Assembly: GCF_004376845.1 (NCBI RefSeq)
Contig: NZ_SNUW01000003.1
Location: 186,001-250,000, forward strand
Direction of reading: 5' to 3'
Origin: Psychromonas algarum
GTDB taxonomy: Bacteria > Pseudomonadota > Gammaproteobacteria > Enterobacterales > Psychromonadaceae
Length of the DNA: 64,000 nucleotides
A program made the translations under genes and the position numbers. Every line of letters begins with the position of its first letter. Positions within the stretch are counted from its first letter, which is position 1. Shown piece after piece: positions 18,330 through 27,565 of the stretch. Below the pieces are notes generated by a model. The model was not told where the DNA came from and did no database searches. It saw only the letters and a program-made list of their open reading frames with translations.

Positions 18330-19307
18330 ATGCTGTCATTTTTAATAAGACGTTTAAACCTATTATTGATCACTGCGTTTATCTTAACGATTATCGCATT
18401 TGCAATTGATCGCAGTGTGACCATTGAAAGTGATCTGACATTGTCAGAACAACCTAATTATTTTTTTCAGTACTTGTCTTACCTATTTAATTTGCTGGAT
18501 GGAAATTTTGGTTATTCCTCTTTAGATAATCAACCATTACTAACACGAGGTTTACTCTTTTTTAATGCAACATTAGAGTTATGTTTTAGCGCGTTATTAA
18601 TCTCATGTTTAATTGCCATCCCACTTGGTCTACTTGCAGGTTTATTTAGAAATACCAAACTAGATTACATGATAATGACTGTCGCAATTGTTGGTTTAGC
18701 ATTACCTGTTTTTTGGGTTGGCGTAATGGCAGTCTTATTACCTAGTGTTTGGGGGGATGTTTTACCTGTAGATGGCAATTTAAGCTTAATATATGATGTG
18801 CCTACTGTGACTGGTTTTTTATTAATCGACACTTTATTAGTAACTAAAGAATATGGGTTGTTTGCTTTTTTTGACAGAATTGCTCATCTGATATTACCTT
18901 CTTTGGTACTCTCATTTTTTCTTGTAACAGAAATTATCCGTCTAACACGTCATTCAATGACAATGGTCATGCGTAGCAACTATATTAAAGCGGCTTATGC
19001 AAAAGGCTTTTCTCGCCGTAAAATAGTTTTTACTCATGCATTAAGAAATGCTCTCCCCCCTATTATTCCGCAATTACGTTTACAATTAAGCACAGTGATC
19101 TCCTTTGCTATGACCATTGAAATAGTATTTAACTTAGATGGTATTGGAAAGTGGCTGTTTACTTCTTTAAAAGCAGGTGATTACTTAGTACTACCAGCCG
19201 GTATGTTAATTATTACAGGGTTTATTTTGTTTTTTAGTATCTTGGTAGAAATTATTATGGTCATTATTAGTCCACTAAGACGAGGTTCGTTATATGTTGA
19301 TAAATAA
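18330..19307 (+). CDS. sapB: Sap ABC transporter permease SapB
   Basis: Inner-membrane permease of the dipeptide class. The 325 residues (E. coli 321) contain an N-terminal membrane helix, a periplasmic stretch including GNFGYSSLDNQPL, then five helices. The cytoplasmic EAA loop is seen as YIKAAYAKGFSRRKIVFTHA followed by LRNALPPI. The gene overlaps sapC by 14 bases. Confidence 0.92.
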   Translation: MLSFLIRRLNLLLITAFILTIIAFAIDRSVTIESDLTLSEQPNYFFQYLSYLFNLLDGNFGYSSLDNQPLLTRGLLFFNATLELCFSALLISCLIAIPLGLLAGLFRNTKLDYMIMTVAIVGLALPVFWVGVMAVLLPSVWGDVLPVDGNLSLIYDVPTVTGFLLIDTLLVTKEYGLFAFFDRIAHLILPSLVLSFFLVTEIIRLTRHSMTMVMRSNYIKAAYAKGFSRRKIVFTHALRNALPPIIPQLRLQLSTVISFAMTIEIVFNLDGIGKWLFTSLKAGDYLVLPAGMLIITGFILFFSILVEIIMVIISPLRRGSLYVDK

Positions 19308-20184
19308 TGGATTCAACGAAGATAAAATCCAATCACCACTTCGTTACATTTGGTCTATTTTTAAAAGTAAAAGTATTGCTGTTGTGGCAATGTGGTTAGT
19401 TATCTTACTCATTTTTGCTGCTATTTTTGCGCCTCACTTTGTACCTCATTCACCATTAGCTCAAAATTCAGACAAGATGTTACTGCCTCCTTATTGGGTT
19501 GATGGTGGGGATATAGATCATATACTCGGTACCGATGATTTAGGGCGAGACACATTATCACGTGTATTCCATGGTTTACAATTCACCTTCGGAGGCGCTA
19601 TATTAATTACCTTTATTGTTGCAATTATTGGTATGGTTATTGGTGCTAGTGCCGCACTTACAAAAGGCATCAAGGCGAGTATTTTACATCATTTATTAGA
19701 TGCGCTATTAGCCATTCCTTCATTATTGTTAGCTTTAATATTGATCACAATCTTTGGCCCAAGTTATTACAACTGCTTGATTGCAATATCTCTTTCACTC
19801 TTACCGCAATTTATACGAGCCAGTTATTTAGCTATTGAACAAGAGCTAGGCAAACAGTATATCATTGCCTTACAGTTGGATGGAGCAACCAATTTACGAT
19901 TATTCCGTTATGGAATTTTACCTAATATATTAGAGCCCACCATTACCGTTATTAACCGACTATTTACCATGGCTATAATTGAAATTGCTACATTAGGTTT
20001 TTTAGGTTTTGGCGCTCAATTGCCACAAACAGAACTAGGCTCTTTAATTGCAAGTAGTATGGAACTCATTTATTTATCACCATGGTTGGTTATTTTTCCT
20101 GGGCTTGCCATTTTTTTAGTGATTGTCATTGTTAATGTATTTGCAGAAGGTTTACGACACGCTGTTATTGAAGGAGAAGAATAA
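19294..20184 (+). CDS. sapC: Sap ABC transporter permease SapC
   Basis: Second permease of the Sap transporter, exactly 296 residues as in E. coli. The first helix is AVVAMWLVILLIFAAIFAPH, followed by the family motif HILGTDDLGRDTLSRVFHG. The EAA loop region is YIIALQLDGATNLRLFRYGI with LPNILEP. The stop overlaps the start of sapD (TAATG). Confidence 0.93.
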   Translation: MLINNGFNEDKIQSPLRYIWSIFKSKSIAVVAMWLVILLIFAAIFAPHFVPHSPLAQNSDKMLLPPYWVDGGDIDHILGTDDLGRDTLSRVFHGLQFTFGGAILITFIVAIIGMVIGASAALTKGIKASILHHLLDALLAIPSLLLALILITIFGPSYYNCLIAISLSLLPQFIRASYLAIEQELGKQYIIALQLDGATNLRLFRYGILPNILEPTITVINRLFTMAIIEIATLGFLGFGAQLPQTELGSLIASSMELIYLSPWLVIFPGLAIFLVIVIVNVFAEGLRHAVIEGEE

Positions 20185-21194
20185 TGGCTTTATTAGATAT
20201 TAGAAACCTGAGTATTGATATTGAAACAGCTCAAGGAAAAATTCGTGTTATTGATAAAGCTTCATTAAATATCGTTGAAGGCTCAATTCACGGATTAATA
20301 GGTGAATCAGGATCAGGAAAAACCCTCATTGCACAAGCAATCATGGGATTACATAATAATAACTGGACAGTAACAGCAGATCGTATGTTTTTAGGTGGGA
20401 TAGATTTAACTAAACTATCACAAAAAGAACGTCGCCAAATCATGGGAAAAGAAATATCTATGATTTTTCAAAAACCAAGCTCTTACCTCGATCCTAGTCA
20501 AAAGATACATACGCAAATAAAGTCAGTATTGCCAAAACAAACAATGAAAATCCGGATCAGACGTATCCTAGGAAAAATCCGACGGGTTAATGTGCAATCT
20601 AGCCGATTACAAATGAAAGAATTATTGCATAAAGTGGGGATCCAGCATGATATCTCGATTCTCAATTCATATCCACATCAATTATCTGAAGGTGTTTGTC
20701 AAAAAATAATGATTGCAATGGCAATTGCTAATAATCCTCGTTTAATCATCGCAGATGAACCAACTACCTCTATGGAAGCGGTGACGCAATCACAAATATT
20801 TAGATTACTCTATAAACTCAATCAACTGAATAATACAACGCTGCTCATATTGAGTAATAATTTTGCAAATACCAGTAACATTTCAGATTACATGACCCTA
20901 GTGTATTGTGGACAAACAGTAGAATCTGGCTCGTATAAACAAATAATTACCTCCGCTATGCACCCTTATACTCAAGCTTTGCTGAAAACAATGATCCATA
21001 ATGACCCATCACATGAACATAAAGGTGAACTCTATACTTTACCTGGTAATATACCTTCAGCCAATCAATTACCTATCGGTTGTCGATTAGGCCCTAGGTG
21101 CCCAAGAGCGCAAAGAACCTGTGTTGAAAATCCAAGTGTGACAATTAAAAAAGGGCATAGTTTCCGATGCCATTATCCAATTAAATTGAGCTAA
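20184..21194 (+). CDS. sapD: Sap ABC transporter ATPase SapD
   Basis: ABC ATPase of the peptide class, also reported in enterobacteria to support Trk potassium uptake. Walker A is GESGSGKT near residue 42, the signature is LSEGVCQ (as LTEGECQ in E. coli), and Walker B is LIIADEPT. The C-terminal oligopeptide-transporter motif GCRLGPRCPRAQRTC is present. The H-loop, SHD in E. coli SapD, reads SNN here (LILSNNFANTSN), so the switch histidine is missing. Confidence 0.93.
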   Translation: MALLDIRNLSIDIETAQGKIRVIDKASLNIVEGSIHGLIGESGSGKTLIAQAIMGLHNNNWTVTADRMFLGGIDLTKLSQKERRQIMGKEISMIFQKPSSYLDPSQKIHTQIKSVLPKQTMKIRIRRILGKIRRVNVQSSRLQMKELLHKVGIQHDISILNSYPHQLSEGVCQKIMIAMAIANNPRLIIADEPTTSMEAVTQSQIFRLLYKLNQLNNTTLLILSNNFANTSNISDYMTLVYCGQTVESGSYKQIITSAMHPYTQALLKTMIHNDPSHEHKGELYTLPGNIPSANQLPIGCRLGPRCPRAQRTCVENPSVTIKKGHSFRCHYPIKLS

Positions 21195-21196
21195 TT

Positions 21197-21976
21197 ATGC
21201 AGCCATTATTAAATGTTGTGAATCTTTTCAAAAGCTTTAAACAAGTCTCAGGTTTATTTACTAGCCGTGATCGTATTGCATTTGGTCCCGTTAACTTTAC
21301 CTTAGAGAAAGCACAGACATTAGCGGTAGTAGGAGAAAGTGGTTCAGGGAAAAGTGCATTAGTAAGAACCATTGCTGGACTATTAAAAGCGAATTCAGGT
21401 GATATCTATATTAAAGGAAAAAACATATCCTCTCTTAGTTCTCAAGAGCGTTGTCTTTCAGTGCGTATGATATTTCAAGATCCAAGTAGCTCATTAAACC
21501 CTAAAATGACTGTTGGTAAAATTTTAAATGCTCCATTAGAGCTCAATACTGATTTAAATGCAGAACAACGACATCAACAGATTCTTGATACTTTAAAACT
21601 AGTAGGCTTATTACCAGATTATTTAGCCTTTTTTCCGAATATGCTATCCAGCGTACAAAAACATCAAGTTGCTATAGCGCGAGCAATGATATTAAACCCG
21701 GACATCATTATTGCTGATGAGATACTAGCAATGTTAGATATTTCACTACGATTTAAAATCATAAATTTACTATTAAAAATTCAAAAAGAAAAAGAAATTA
21801 GCTATATTTTTGTCGCTCATAACATGCATTTAGTGAGACATATGAGCGATCACATTATCGTACTCCATCATGGAAAAATTATTGAAAAAGGAACGACTGA
21901 AAAGATCTGTCATTCTCCTCAGCATGAACAGACAAAGTATTTATTAGTTAGCCACCAACCAGACTACAGGAAATGA
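21197..21976 (+). CDS. sapF: Sap ABC transporter ATPase SapF
   Basis: Second ATPase of the Sap transporter, 259 residues (E. coli 268). Walker A is GESGSGKSALVRTIAG and Walker B IIIADEIL. The signature is degenerate (LSSVQKHQVAIARA), as it also is in E. coli SapF (LAPGQKQ). The H-loop histidine is kept (FVAHNMHL). It therefore complements SapD, which keeps a better signature but has lost the histidine. A strong hairpin follows the gene. Confidence 0.92.
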   Translation: MQPLLNVVNLFKSFKQVSGLFTSRDRIAFGPVNFTLEKAQTLAVVGESGSGKSALVRTIAGLLKANSGDIYIKGKNISSLSSQERCLSVRMIFQDPSSSLNPKMTVGKILNAPLELNTDLNAEQRHQQILDTLKLVGLLPDYLAFFPNMLSSVQKHQVAIARAMILNPDIIIADEILAMLDISLRFKIINLLLKIQKEKEISYIFVAHNMHLVRHMSDHIIVLHHGKIIEKGTTEKICHSPQHEQTKYLLVSHQPDYRK

Positions 21977-21999
21977 TATAAATTTCAGATAAATAACAA

Positions 22000-22037
22000 A
22001 AAAGTATTTATTTTATATATACTAAATAAATACTTTT
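22000..22037 (+). terminator. Hairpin downstream of sapF
   Basis: A perfect 14-bp stem AAAAGTATTTATTT/AAATAAATACTTTT with a 10-base loop. It is A/T-only apart from one G-C pair and ends in TTTT. It probably ends the sap transcript before the next gene. Confidence 0.6.
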
Positions 22038-22085
22038 CTGAGCATGTGTGCTTTGAGATTTTACTAATATCATGGAGGACATTAA

Positions 22086-23930
22086 ATGAATGATTACAAA
22101 ATAAGTCTTTGGCTCACCAATATTATTACAATCATTATCGCAATCAGTTTAGCCTTTGCCATTAAACTTATTTTTAATCCTTTATTATACCAGCAGCAGC
22201 AATTAACAGGTGAAAATGAACAATTCACTCAGTTACCCGATCTTGTCAACCTAGATGAACTTAGAGAAAGCATTAACTTAAATCAATTTACTTATATCAA
22301 AGTATCAGGTGACAACCTATCTAAACCTATTATTTACACAAAAAAGTCTGAACATGATCTATTCAGTAAAATATTGCCACTCCCGCTTTCAACAAGCACT
22401 TCTGTATCAAACCAGCAAACATTTGAATATACATCAACAAATGACTCCTTATTTAAACTCTACCGCTCTATCGTATTGATCATTATTGCAGGTTTAATTT
22501 TAACAATGATTATCGCTAACTTTATTTACTTCCGATTATTTAAAAAAATAGAGCATGCTTTAGTTTATGAAATAACTAATGATGTACATAAAGAAACCCC
22601 GTTCACGAGAGTCTCTGATGCCTTACACGAACAAAAATTATTAATTCATCAAGCACTACAGAAACAAGAAAGTAAGATAGTTGAATTAGCAGAACAAGTT
22701 AATACAGACAATCTGACCGGTTTACACAATCGTCATGCGTTTCGAAAAGAGTTAATTCAAATATTAACCCACGAAAGTAACCCCAAATCAGCTATTTTAT
22801 TTATTATTCGCTCATTTGAATTATCGGCGATCAATGCTAAACGTGGTTTCCAACAAGGAGATCAATACATTATTGATATTGCGCAGATGATAAAAAAAGG
22901 GATCGAAAGATATAAAAATATCCATATTTCACATATCAATGGGGCTGATTTTGCTCTTATTGCACATGAAATGTCGATTAAAGATGCACATCAACTTGCC
23001 AAAGAACTAAAACTAAAATTTGATGAATACCAGCAATTTAATAACTTAGATAATGTTGCTTTTAATGGCATGACTGTAATTACCTCCAATCAATTACCAG
23101 AACAGGTCTTAACTCGTGCAGATATAGCCTTGGCTAAAGCTCAGTTAGAAGGTGTTAATGCTTGGGTATTTGAACCAAAAGATAATGAAAACGTTGCATT
23201 AGGACAACAATATTGGACAACGCTTATCAAAGATATTATTGATAAGCGCTCATTAACGCTTTTATCTCAACCGATTCAAGAAATCCACCGTGAAATGAAA
23301 GCTTATCAAGAGATTTTCACTCGTTTCACAGGAGAGAACAACAACATTATTCCAACTGAAAATGTATTTGCTATGGCACTACGAACAGATAACATCATTA
23401 AACTGGAACAGATAATTATAGAGAAAGTGATTTCAAAATATCGAGTACAAACAAGTCACCATTGTCGCTGGGGTCTGAATATTAGCTCATCTGCAATACA
23501 AAGTAGTAGCTTTAATATTTGGTTAGAACGTTTATTATTAAGAAACCCTGATATTGCTGGCTCACTTGTTTTTGAGATGCAAGAAAAATTATTAGACAAC
23601 AACTTGATCACCAGTAAACGATTTTTTGAAATGCTCAAAAGAGTTGGTAGCCGCTCAGCAATTTGTAACTTTGGTAAAGGAATTGGTTCGTTTCGTTTAT
23701 TTAAAGAACTAAAACCTAATTTTGTAAAAATTGATGCAAGTTTAATTCGTCATATTGAAAGTGATAGTGAAAACCAGCAGTTTGTTCGTATGGTGATCGA
23801 TGTTGCTCATCGCATGGATTGTCAGGTTATCGCAGAAGGTATTGAAGATATTGAACAGAAACAAATTCTTGAAAGTATGCATGTAGATGGAATTCAAGGT
23901 TATTTAATTGCTCACCCCACTGTTTTATAG
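22086..23930 (+). CDS. Membrane protein with degenerate GGDEF and EAL domains (CsrD/LapD-like)
   Basis: The 614-residue protein has a transmembrane helix at about 8-30, a periplasmic domain to about 122, a second helix (LIIIAGLILTMIIANFIYF), a short coiled coil, then a GGDEF-fold domain (LTGLHNRHAF; the GGDEF motif reads NGADF) and an EAL-fold domain. In the EAL part the catalytic EAL reads QEI and the metal-binding motifs are altered (CNFGKGIGSF). Both active sites look dead, so a receptor or adaptor role as in LapD or CsrD is likely. It has a GGAG site and lies after the sap operon but beyond a terminator-like hairpin. Confidence 0.75.
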   Translation: MNDYKISLWLTNIITIIIAISLAFAIKLIFNPLLYQQQQLTGENEQFTQLPDLVNLDELRESINLNQFTYIKVSGDNLSKPIIYTKKSEHDLFSKILPLPLSTSTSVSNQQTFEYTSTNDSLFKLYRSIVLIIIAGLILTMIIANFIYFRLFKKIEHALVYEITNDVHKETPFTRVSDALHEQKLLIHQALQKQESKIVELAEQVNTDNLTGLHNRHAFRKELIQILTHESNPKSAILFIIRSFELSAINAKRGFQQGDQYIIDIAQMIKKGIERYKNIHISHINGADFALIAHEMSIKDAHQLAKELKLKFDEYQQFNNLDNVAFNGMTVITSNQLPEQVLTRADIALAKAQLEGVNAWVFEPKDNENVALGQQYWTTLIKDIIDKRSLTLLSQPIQEIHREMKAYQEIFTRFTGENNNIIPTENVFAMALRTDNIIKLEQIIIEKVISKYRVQTSHHCRWGLNISSSAIQSSSFNIWLERLLLRNPDIAGSLVFEMQEKLLDNNLITSKRFFEMLKRVGSRSAICNFGKGIGSFRLFKELKPNFVKIDASLIRHIESDSENQQFVRMVIDVAHRMDCQVIAEGIEDIEQKQILESMHVDGIQGYLIAHPTVL

Positions 23931-23937
23931 GCGATAC

Positions 23938-23975
23938 GTGGAGTCTTTGTCTTTACATCTACTCCACTCTTTTTA
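23938..23975 (+). terminator. Terminator after the GGDEF-EAL gene
   Basis: A 7-bp stem GTGGAGT/ACTCCAC with a 16-base loop, followed by tctttttat. It separates this gene from ttcA. Confidence 0.7.
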
Positions 23976-24018
23976 TACAATGCGCGCAGTTTTATCACCA
24001 CTATAAGCAAGGCATACC

Positions 24019-24951
24019 ATGACGCAACAACTGTCAGAAAAAGAGTTATTCAATCTCAAAAAATTAAACAAAGTGTTACGTCGACAAACAGGTCAAGCCA
24101 TTGCAGATTATAATATGATCGAAGAAGGCGACAGAGTAATGGTATGTTTGTCTGGTGGCAAAGACAGCTACACTTTATTAGAGATCCTAAGTCAATTAAA
24201 AGCAGTCGCACCTATCCACTTTGATATCATCGCAGTAAATTTAGATCAAAAACAGCCAGGTTTTCCAGAACATATTTTACCACAGTACCTTAAACAGTTA
24301 GGCGTTGATTACCGCATAATTGAACAAGATACATATACCATAGTGCAAGACAAACTAGAGCCAGGTAAAACAACCTGTAGTCTTTGTTCTCGTTTACGTC
24401 GTGGCATTTTATATAAAACAGCAAAAGAGTTAGGCGCCACCAAAATTGCACTTGGGCATCATCGAGATGATATGCTTGCCACTATGATGTTAAATCTATT
24501 TTTTGCCGGCAAACTAAAATCTATGCCAGCAAAATTAGTGTCAGATAATGGGGAACACGTTGTTATTCGCCCATTGGCTTATTGTAAAGAAAAAGAAATA
24601 GAACAGTTTGCCGAGCTTAAAAAATTCCCTATCATTCCTTGTAACCTATGTGGTTCTCAACCAAATTTACAACGCCAATTAACCAAAGAAATGCTAAATG
24701 ATTGGGAAGTTAATTATCCAGGTCGTTTAGAAACTATGTTCACTGCAATGCAAAACGTGGTTCCTTCACATTTAGCAGATACGACTTTATTTGATTTTAA
24801 ATCAATTACCAGGGAGTCTGGGATTATAGATGGTGGTGATATTGCTTTTGATAAAGAGTCTTTTGCGGTTCAAAGCCAAACTGTTGAAGATGACACAGAA
24901 AATGAGTTCTATAAGCAACATACCGCCGTTCAATTTACAGAAATTAATTAA
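24019..24951 (+). CDS. ttcA: tRNA 2-thiocytidine(32) synthetase TtcA
   Basis: Iron-sulfur enzyme that thiolates cytidine 32 of certain tRNAs using ATP. The 310 residues (E. coli 311) contain the PP-loop [11 protein letters not shown], the CxxC pair CSLC of the TtcA family and a further CNLCGSQPN, which together hold the [4Fe-4S] cluster and catalytic cysteines. [21 protein letters not shown] is also diagnostic. It is a single gene with AAGCAAGG upstream as a probable ribosome site. Confidence 0.95.
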   Translation: MTQQLSEKELFNLKKLNKVLRRQTGQAIADYNMIEEGDRVMVCLSGGKDSYTLLEILSQLKAVAPIHFDIIAVNLDQKQPGFPEHILPQYLKQLGVDYRIIEQDTYTIVQDKLEPGKTTCSLCSRLRRGILYKTAKELGATKIALGHHRDDMLATMMLNLFFAGKLKSMPAKLVSDNGEHVVIRPLAYCKEKEIEQFAELKKFPIIPCNLCGSQPNLQRQLTKEMLNDWEVNYPGRLETMFTAMQNVVPSHLADTTLFDFKSITRESGIIDGGDIAFDKESFAVQSQTVEDDTENEFYKQHTAVQFTEIN

Positions 24952-25145
24952 CTGCTTAATTAACAATTTGTAATGAACTAAATATCAATTATTAACTTCG
25001 ATCTAATTTTAAAGAAGTTAATTAATCATTTATCTCATTTTGTTACAAATATATAAAAAAAAATGATAAGTTTATTCAGATAGTTAATTATAAACACTAT
25101 TCTATTCGATACTTATTAGTTCTAATAAAAATGATGGAGTCAAAC

Positions 25146-25895
25146 ATGAGAACACCTCTTGTAATGGGCAACTGGAAACTTTTCGGCACTAAAGATACTA
25201 TTTCGGCACTGATTAAAGGTATTGAGGGTACGGCGAATTCAACTAAGAATGTTGAAGTTGTTGTATGCCCCCCTCCAATTTTTATTGAACATGTTGCCAA
25301 ACTTACACAAAACAATAATCTTAAATTTGGCGCTCAAAATGTTAGTGAGCATATTACAGGCGCATTTACCGGTGAGACATCATCAGATATGGTGAAAGAG
25401 TTTGGAGCTAAATATACTTTAGTTGGCCATTCAGAGCGTCGCCAATACCATTTCGAAACAAATGAAATGGTGGCAAGAAAGTTTATGGCTGCACAGAATA
25501 GTGGATTAATTCCCGTATTATGTATTGGTGAAAGACTACTCGACCGTGAAACGCATAAGACATTTGAAGTACTTGAAAAACAACTCAAAGCAGTGACTAA
25601 TCTTGTAGGTGTAGCTGCGTTTGAGAAAGCTGTTATCGCTTATGAACCTATGTGGGCAATTGGAACAGGTAGAGTAGCAACGGCAGAACAAGCTCAAGAA
25701 GTACATTCCTTTATCCGTTCTTGGTTAAGAGCACAAAATGAAGTTGTCGCAGAAAAAGTGCAAATTCTTTATGGCGGTAGTGTAAAAGCAAACAATGCAA
25801 AAAACTTATTTGCTCAACCAGATATCGATGGTGGATTGGTTGGTGGTGCTGCACTTATTGTTGAAGAATTTGTAGGCATTATTGAAGCAATTTAA
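25146..25895 (+). CDS. tpiA: Triosephosphate isomerase
   Basis: Interconverts dihydroxyacetone phosphate and glyceraldehyde 3-phosphate. Catalytic residues are Asn and Lys in GNWKLFG, His in VGHSERRQYH and Glu in AYEPMWAIGTG; the phosphate loop is YGGSV and GGLVGGA. I start at 25146 because GGAG lies about 8 bases upstream and homology begins with MRTPLVMGNWK; an in-frame ATG at 25131 would place the ribosome site inside the gene. Most enterobacterial homologues read NWKLNG where this one has NWKLFG. A strong terminator follows. Confidence 0.95.
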   Translation: MRTPLVMGNWKLFGTKDTISALIKGIEGTANSTKNVEVVVCPPPIFIEHVAKLTQNNNLKFGAQNVSEHITGAFTGETSSDMVKEFGAKYTLVGHSERRQYHFETNEMVARKFMAAQNSGLIPVLCIGERLLDRETHKTFEVLEKQLKAVTNLVGVAAFEKAVIAYEPMWAIGTGRVATAEQAQEVHSFIRSWLRAQNEVVAEKVQILYGGSVKANNAKNLFAQPDIDGGLVGGAALIVEEFVGIIEAI

Positions 25896-25927
25896 TAATA
25901 GAGTCTAATATTTATATAATTGTATTA

Positions 25928-25951
25928 AAGGCACTTGGGTGCCTTTTTTTT
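25928..25951 (+). terminator. Terminator after tpiA
   Basis: Stem AAGGCAC/GTGCCTT with loop ttgg, followed by a run of T. Confidence 0.9.
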
Positions 25952-26178
25952 ATTACTTATTATTTAAATTAAATATCCCTTTATTTTCACTTCTCGCACC
26001 ACCAAAAACCACCCTTTTTAGGTAGTATTTTGCGTTTAATCGCCTTATTTATTAATGATTAAGAGGATATGCATCAAAAAAAATTATCCTCCATTATTTA
26101 CTGCAACGAAAATCCTCCACAAGCTAAAATCTCATGTTATGATGTCTGATGTAATCACTAATTAAATTGGAGTTAAAG

Positions 26179-26838
26179 ATGAATTCTTCTATTAATAATG
26201 CTCAAACACACAGTGTTGGAGTTTCAATTAATAAAGTTTTAAAGAACACATATATGCTGTTAGGAATGACATTAGCATTTAGTGCAGTAACAGCAACAAT
26301 TGCAACTATGGTTGGTATTGGCCCAATGGTTTCACTTGTATTAATGCTAGTAGGGTTTGCTTTATTATTTGTTGTTTCAAAAACAGCAGATACTAGTAAA
26401 GGCTTATTCTGGGTATTTATGTTTACAGGTGTGATGGGTGCATCTCTTGGTAATATGTTAAATCATTATTTAACTATGCCTAACGGCCCTGCCCTTATTA
26501 TGCAAGCATTAGGTACAACAGCAATTATCTTCTTTGCTTTATCAGCTTATGTATTAACCACACGTAAGGACTTCTCATTTATGGGAGGGTTCTTAATGGC
26601 TGGTATGATTGCAGTACTGGTAGCGATTATTGCTAATATCTTTTTACAAATTCCATTATTCCAGTTAGTTATCAGCAGTGTTGTTGTACTAATCATGTCT
26701 GGTTTAATTTTATTTGATACAAGCCGTATCATTAATGGTGGTGAAACAAATTACATCCGTGCAACTGTTTCTCTATATTTAAATATTTTCAATATTTTTG
26801 TACACCTACTTTCAATATTGGGTATTTTAGACGATTAA
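26179..26838 (+). CDS. yccA: Bax inhibitor-1 family membrane protein YccA
   Basis: Inner-membrane protein of seven helices. E. coli YccA is a substrate and modulator of the protease FtsH. Length from the ATG at 26179 is 219 residues, the same as E. coli YccA. A GGAG site lies at 26169-26172; an in-frame TTG at 26167 is unlikely to be used. The last helices (FILFDTSRIINGG-like segment LILFDTSRIINGGETNY) carry the conserved Asp of the family. A terminator follows 20 bases after the stop. Confidence 0.9.
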   Translation: MNSSINNAQTHSVGVSINKVLKNTYMLLGMTLAFSAVTATIATMVGIGPMVSLVLMLVGFALLFVVSKTADTSKGLFWVFMFTGVMGASLGNMLNHYLTMPNGPALIMQALGTTAIIFFALSAYVLTTRKDFSFMGGFLMAGMIAVLVAIIANIFLQIPLFQLVISSVVVLIMSGLILFDTSRIINGGETNYIRATVSLYLNIFNIFVHLLSILGILDD

Positions 26839-26859
26839 GTTTCTAACCAATTAGACTTT

Positions 26860-26886
26860 GCGCACTTTAACGTGCGCTTTTTTTTA
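26860..26886 (+). terminator. Terminator after yccA
   Basis: Stem GCGCAC/GTGCGC with loop tttaac, followed by nine T. Confidence 0.9.
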
Positions 26887-26908
26887 CCCTTATTTTAATG
26901 AATCGATA

Positions 26909-27511
26909 ATGAAAATAATATTTACCCTGCTATTTTGCTTTTTATTAACAGCTTGTGGCTCCTCTGAAAAACTAACTCCATTGAATCATACACAACCTAT
27001 TTTAGCCTTTGGGGACAGTTTAACTTTTGGATATGGAGCTAAAAAAAATCAAAGCTATCCAGCACAATTAAGTAAATTATTAAATATAGATGTGATTAAC
27101 GAAGGCATAAGTGGTGAAACAAGCGATAGAGGTTTAAAACGATTAGCCTCTTTATTGGATCGATATCAGCCGCAGTTAATTATTTTATGCCATGGTGCAA
27201 ATGATATGCTGCAAAAACAAAGTCTACAGGTAATGAAAAATAACCTTTCACAAATGATTGCAATGGCACAAGAGCGAGATATACAAATTGTTTTAATATC
27301 AGTACCTGAAGCCTCTTTATTTTTACCTGATCTTATACAATATCAGGAATTATCAGAGCAATATAATATTCCATTAGAAAATGACATCATAAAAGATGTA
27401 TTAAAAAAACCATCTCTACGTAGTGATATGATCCATCCTAACGCTCAAGGGTATGGCCTAATTGCACAGGCTATTTATAAATTATTAGAAGATAATGGCG
27501 CATTAAATTAA
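26909..27511 (+). CDS. tesA: SGNH-fold esterase/thioesterase, TesA-like lipoprotein
   Basis: GDSL/SGNH hydrolase of the TesA (acyl-CoA thioesterase I / lysophospholipase L1) family. The four blocks are seen: FGDSLTFGYG (Ser), GISGETS (Gly), HGANDML (Asn) and SDMIHPNAQGY (Asp, His). The N-terminus ends in LLTACGSS, a lipobox, so this version is probably a lipoprotein, unlike the soluble periplasmic E. coli TesA. The chosen ATG at 26909 gives a proper signal peptide; an upstream in-frame start at 26858 lies in the yccA terminator. No divergent lolD-type partner is adjacent as in some bacteria, but lolCDE follows convergently. Confidence 0.82.
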   Translation: MKIIFTLLFCFLLTACGSSEKLTPLNHTQPILAFGDSLTFGYGAKKNQSYPAQLSKLLNIDVINEGISGETSDRGLKRLASLLDRYQPQLIILCHGANDMLQKQSLQVMKNNLSQMIAMAQERDIQIVLISVPEASLFLPDLIQYQELSEQYNIPLENDIIKDVLKKPSLRSDMIHPNAQGYGLIAQAIYKLLEDNGALN

Positions 27512-27565
27512 TGCACTATTCGATACCTCCCCTAACAATCTGATCATTCTTGTTGGTTGAAAAAG

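Noticed and set aside
24943-24966. Palindrome TTAATTAA-ctgc-TTAATTAA at the ttcA stop as terminator
   Set aside because: It is made only of A and T in the stem and has no T-run, so termination is not supported.
26061-26090. Inverted repeat GAGGAT/ATCCTC upstream of yccA as a riboswitch or operator
   Set aside because: The 6-bp stem with a long A-rich loop is weak and nothing else in the region supports a regulatory role.
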